Origin: Flavobacterium sp. Leaf82
GTDB taxonomy: Bacteria; Bacteroidota; Bacteroidia; Flavobacteriales; Flavobacteriaceae
Assembly (NCBI RefSeq): GCF_001422725.1
Contig: NZ_LMMA01000001.1
Coordinates: forward strand, 186,001-250,000
Direction: 5' to 3'
DNA length: 64,000 bases
Below are positions 63,956 through 64,000 of this stretch, piece after piece (position 1 is the first letter of the stretch; the number at the start of each line of letters is the position of its first letter). The translations under genes and the position numbers were made by a program. The notes under the pieces were generated by a model, which was given only the letters and a program-made list of their open reading frames with translations, did no database searches and was not told the origin of the DNA.

Positions 63956-64000
63956 TTAGTTAGCATTATTAAGTTGAGCATTTTTGATCGCCACATCAAG
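63956..64000 (-). CDS. nuoI: C-terminal end of the gene upstream of nuoJ, probably nuoI
   Basis: Fourteen codons and a stop are visible (LDVAIKNAQLNNAN). The stop codon touches the nuoJ ATG. By operon order this should be the iron-sulphur subunit NuoI; the visible tail has no diagnostic motif. Confidence 0.55.
   Translation of the reverse strand, partial: LDVAIKNAQLNNAN

Overview
The window is AT-rich, with weak ribosome-binding sites, several promoters of the Flavobacterium type (TTG, about 18-20 bp, TAnnTTTG), many proteins ending in a type IX secretion (T9SS) type A sorting domain, SusC/SusD pairs and an SDR-type threonine dehydrogenase. All of this points to a Flavobacterium (Bacteroidota, Flavobacteriaceae), probably a polysaccharide-degrading environmental species. 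No tRNA, rRNA, CRISPR array, prophage or intact insertion sequence was recognised.

Layout. Positions 1-13465 hold a tandem array of at least four giant leucine-rich-repeat (LRR) surface proteins on the minus strand; the leftmost is cut by the window edge. Each has its own promoter and the three complete ones each have a terminator. All four promoters carry a 16-bp inverted repeat, TTACG-N6-CGTAA, exactly 21 bp upstream of the -7 element. Positions 13747-26796 are mostly plus strand: a subtilase lipoprotein, an M1 metallopeptidase, threonine dehydrogenase (minus), a small lipoprotein, the repair translocase Mfd, an XRE regulator (minus), a DUF5683 membrane protein, and a Crp/Fnr regulator followed by an NTF2-like protein and an alpha/beta hydrolase.

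Positions 26987-42546 (minus strand) form an alpha-glucan utilisation locus: ECF sigma factor, FecR-type anti-sigma factor, SusC with a signalling STN domain, SusD, a SusE/F-like glycan-binding protein, a lipoprotein GH13 amylase, a GH97 alpha-glucosidase and a large multidomain T9SS-exported GH13 amylase. Starch would be cut outside the cell, imported through SusCD and finished in the periplasm. Control appears to run through trans-envelope SusC-FecR-sigma signalling, not a SusR-type regulator.

Positions 42934-50775 carry housekeeping and accessory genes: an ACT-domain protein, YraN, LD-carboxypeptidase, a secreted endonuclease/phosphatase-family protein, 3-hydroxyanthranilate dioxygenase, a toxin-antitoxin-like pair arranged tail to tail, a class II cyclic-nucleotide phosphodiesterase and an aldehyde dehydrogenase. 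Positions 50881-56796 hold two paralogous T9SS pectate lyases. Each has three copies of a TGYAATnnATTRCA operator upstream, with nearly identical geometry. From 57364 there is a Bax-inhibitor/YccA protein and then the end of a respiratory complex I operon (nuoI end, J, K, L, M, N; minus strand), which runs off the right edge.

The intergenic DNA is rich in dispersed inverted repeats of several families. The most notable patterns are the LRR array with its shared promoter box and signs of recombination between copies, the three-site operator arrays of the pectate lyases, and the sigma/anti-sigma-controlled starch locus.
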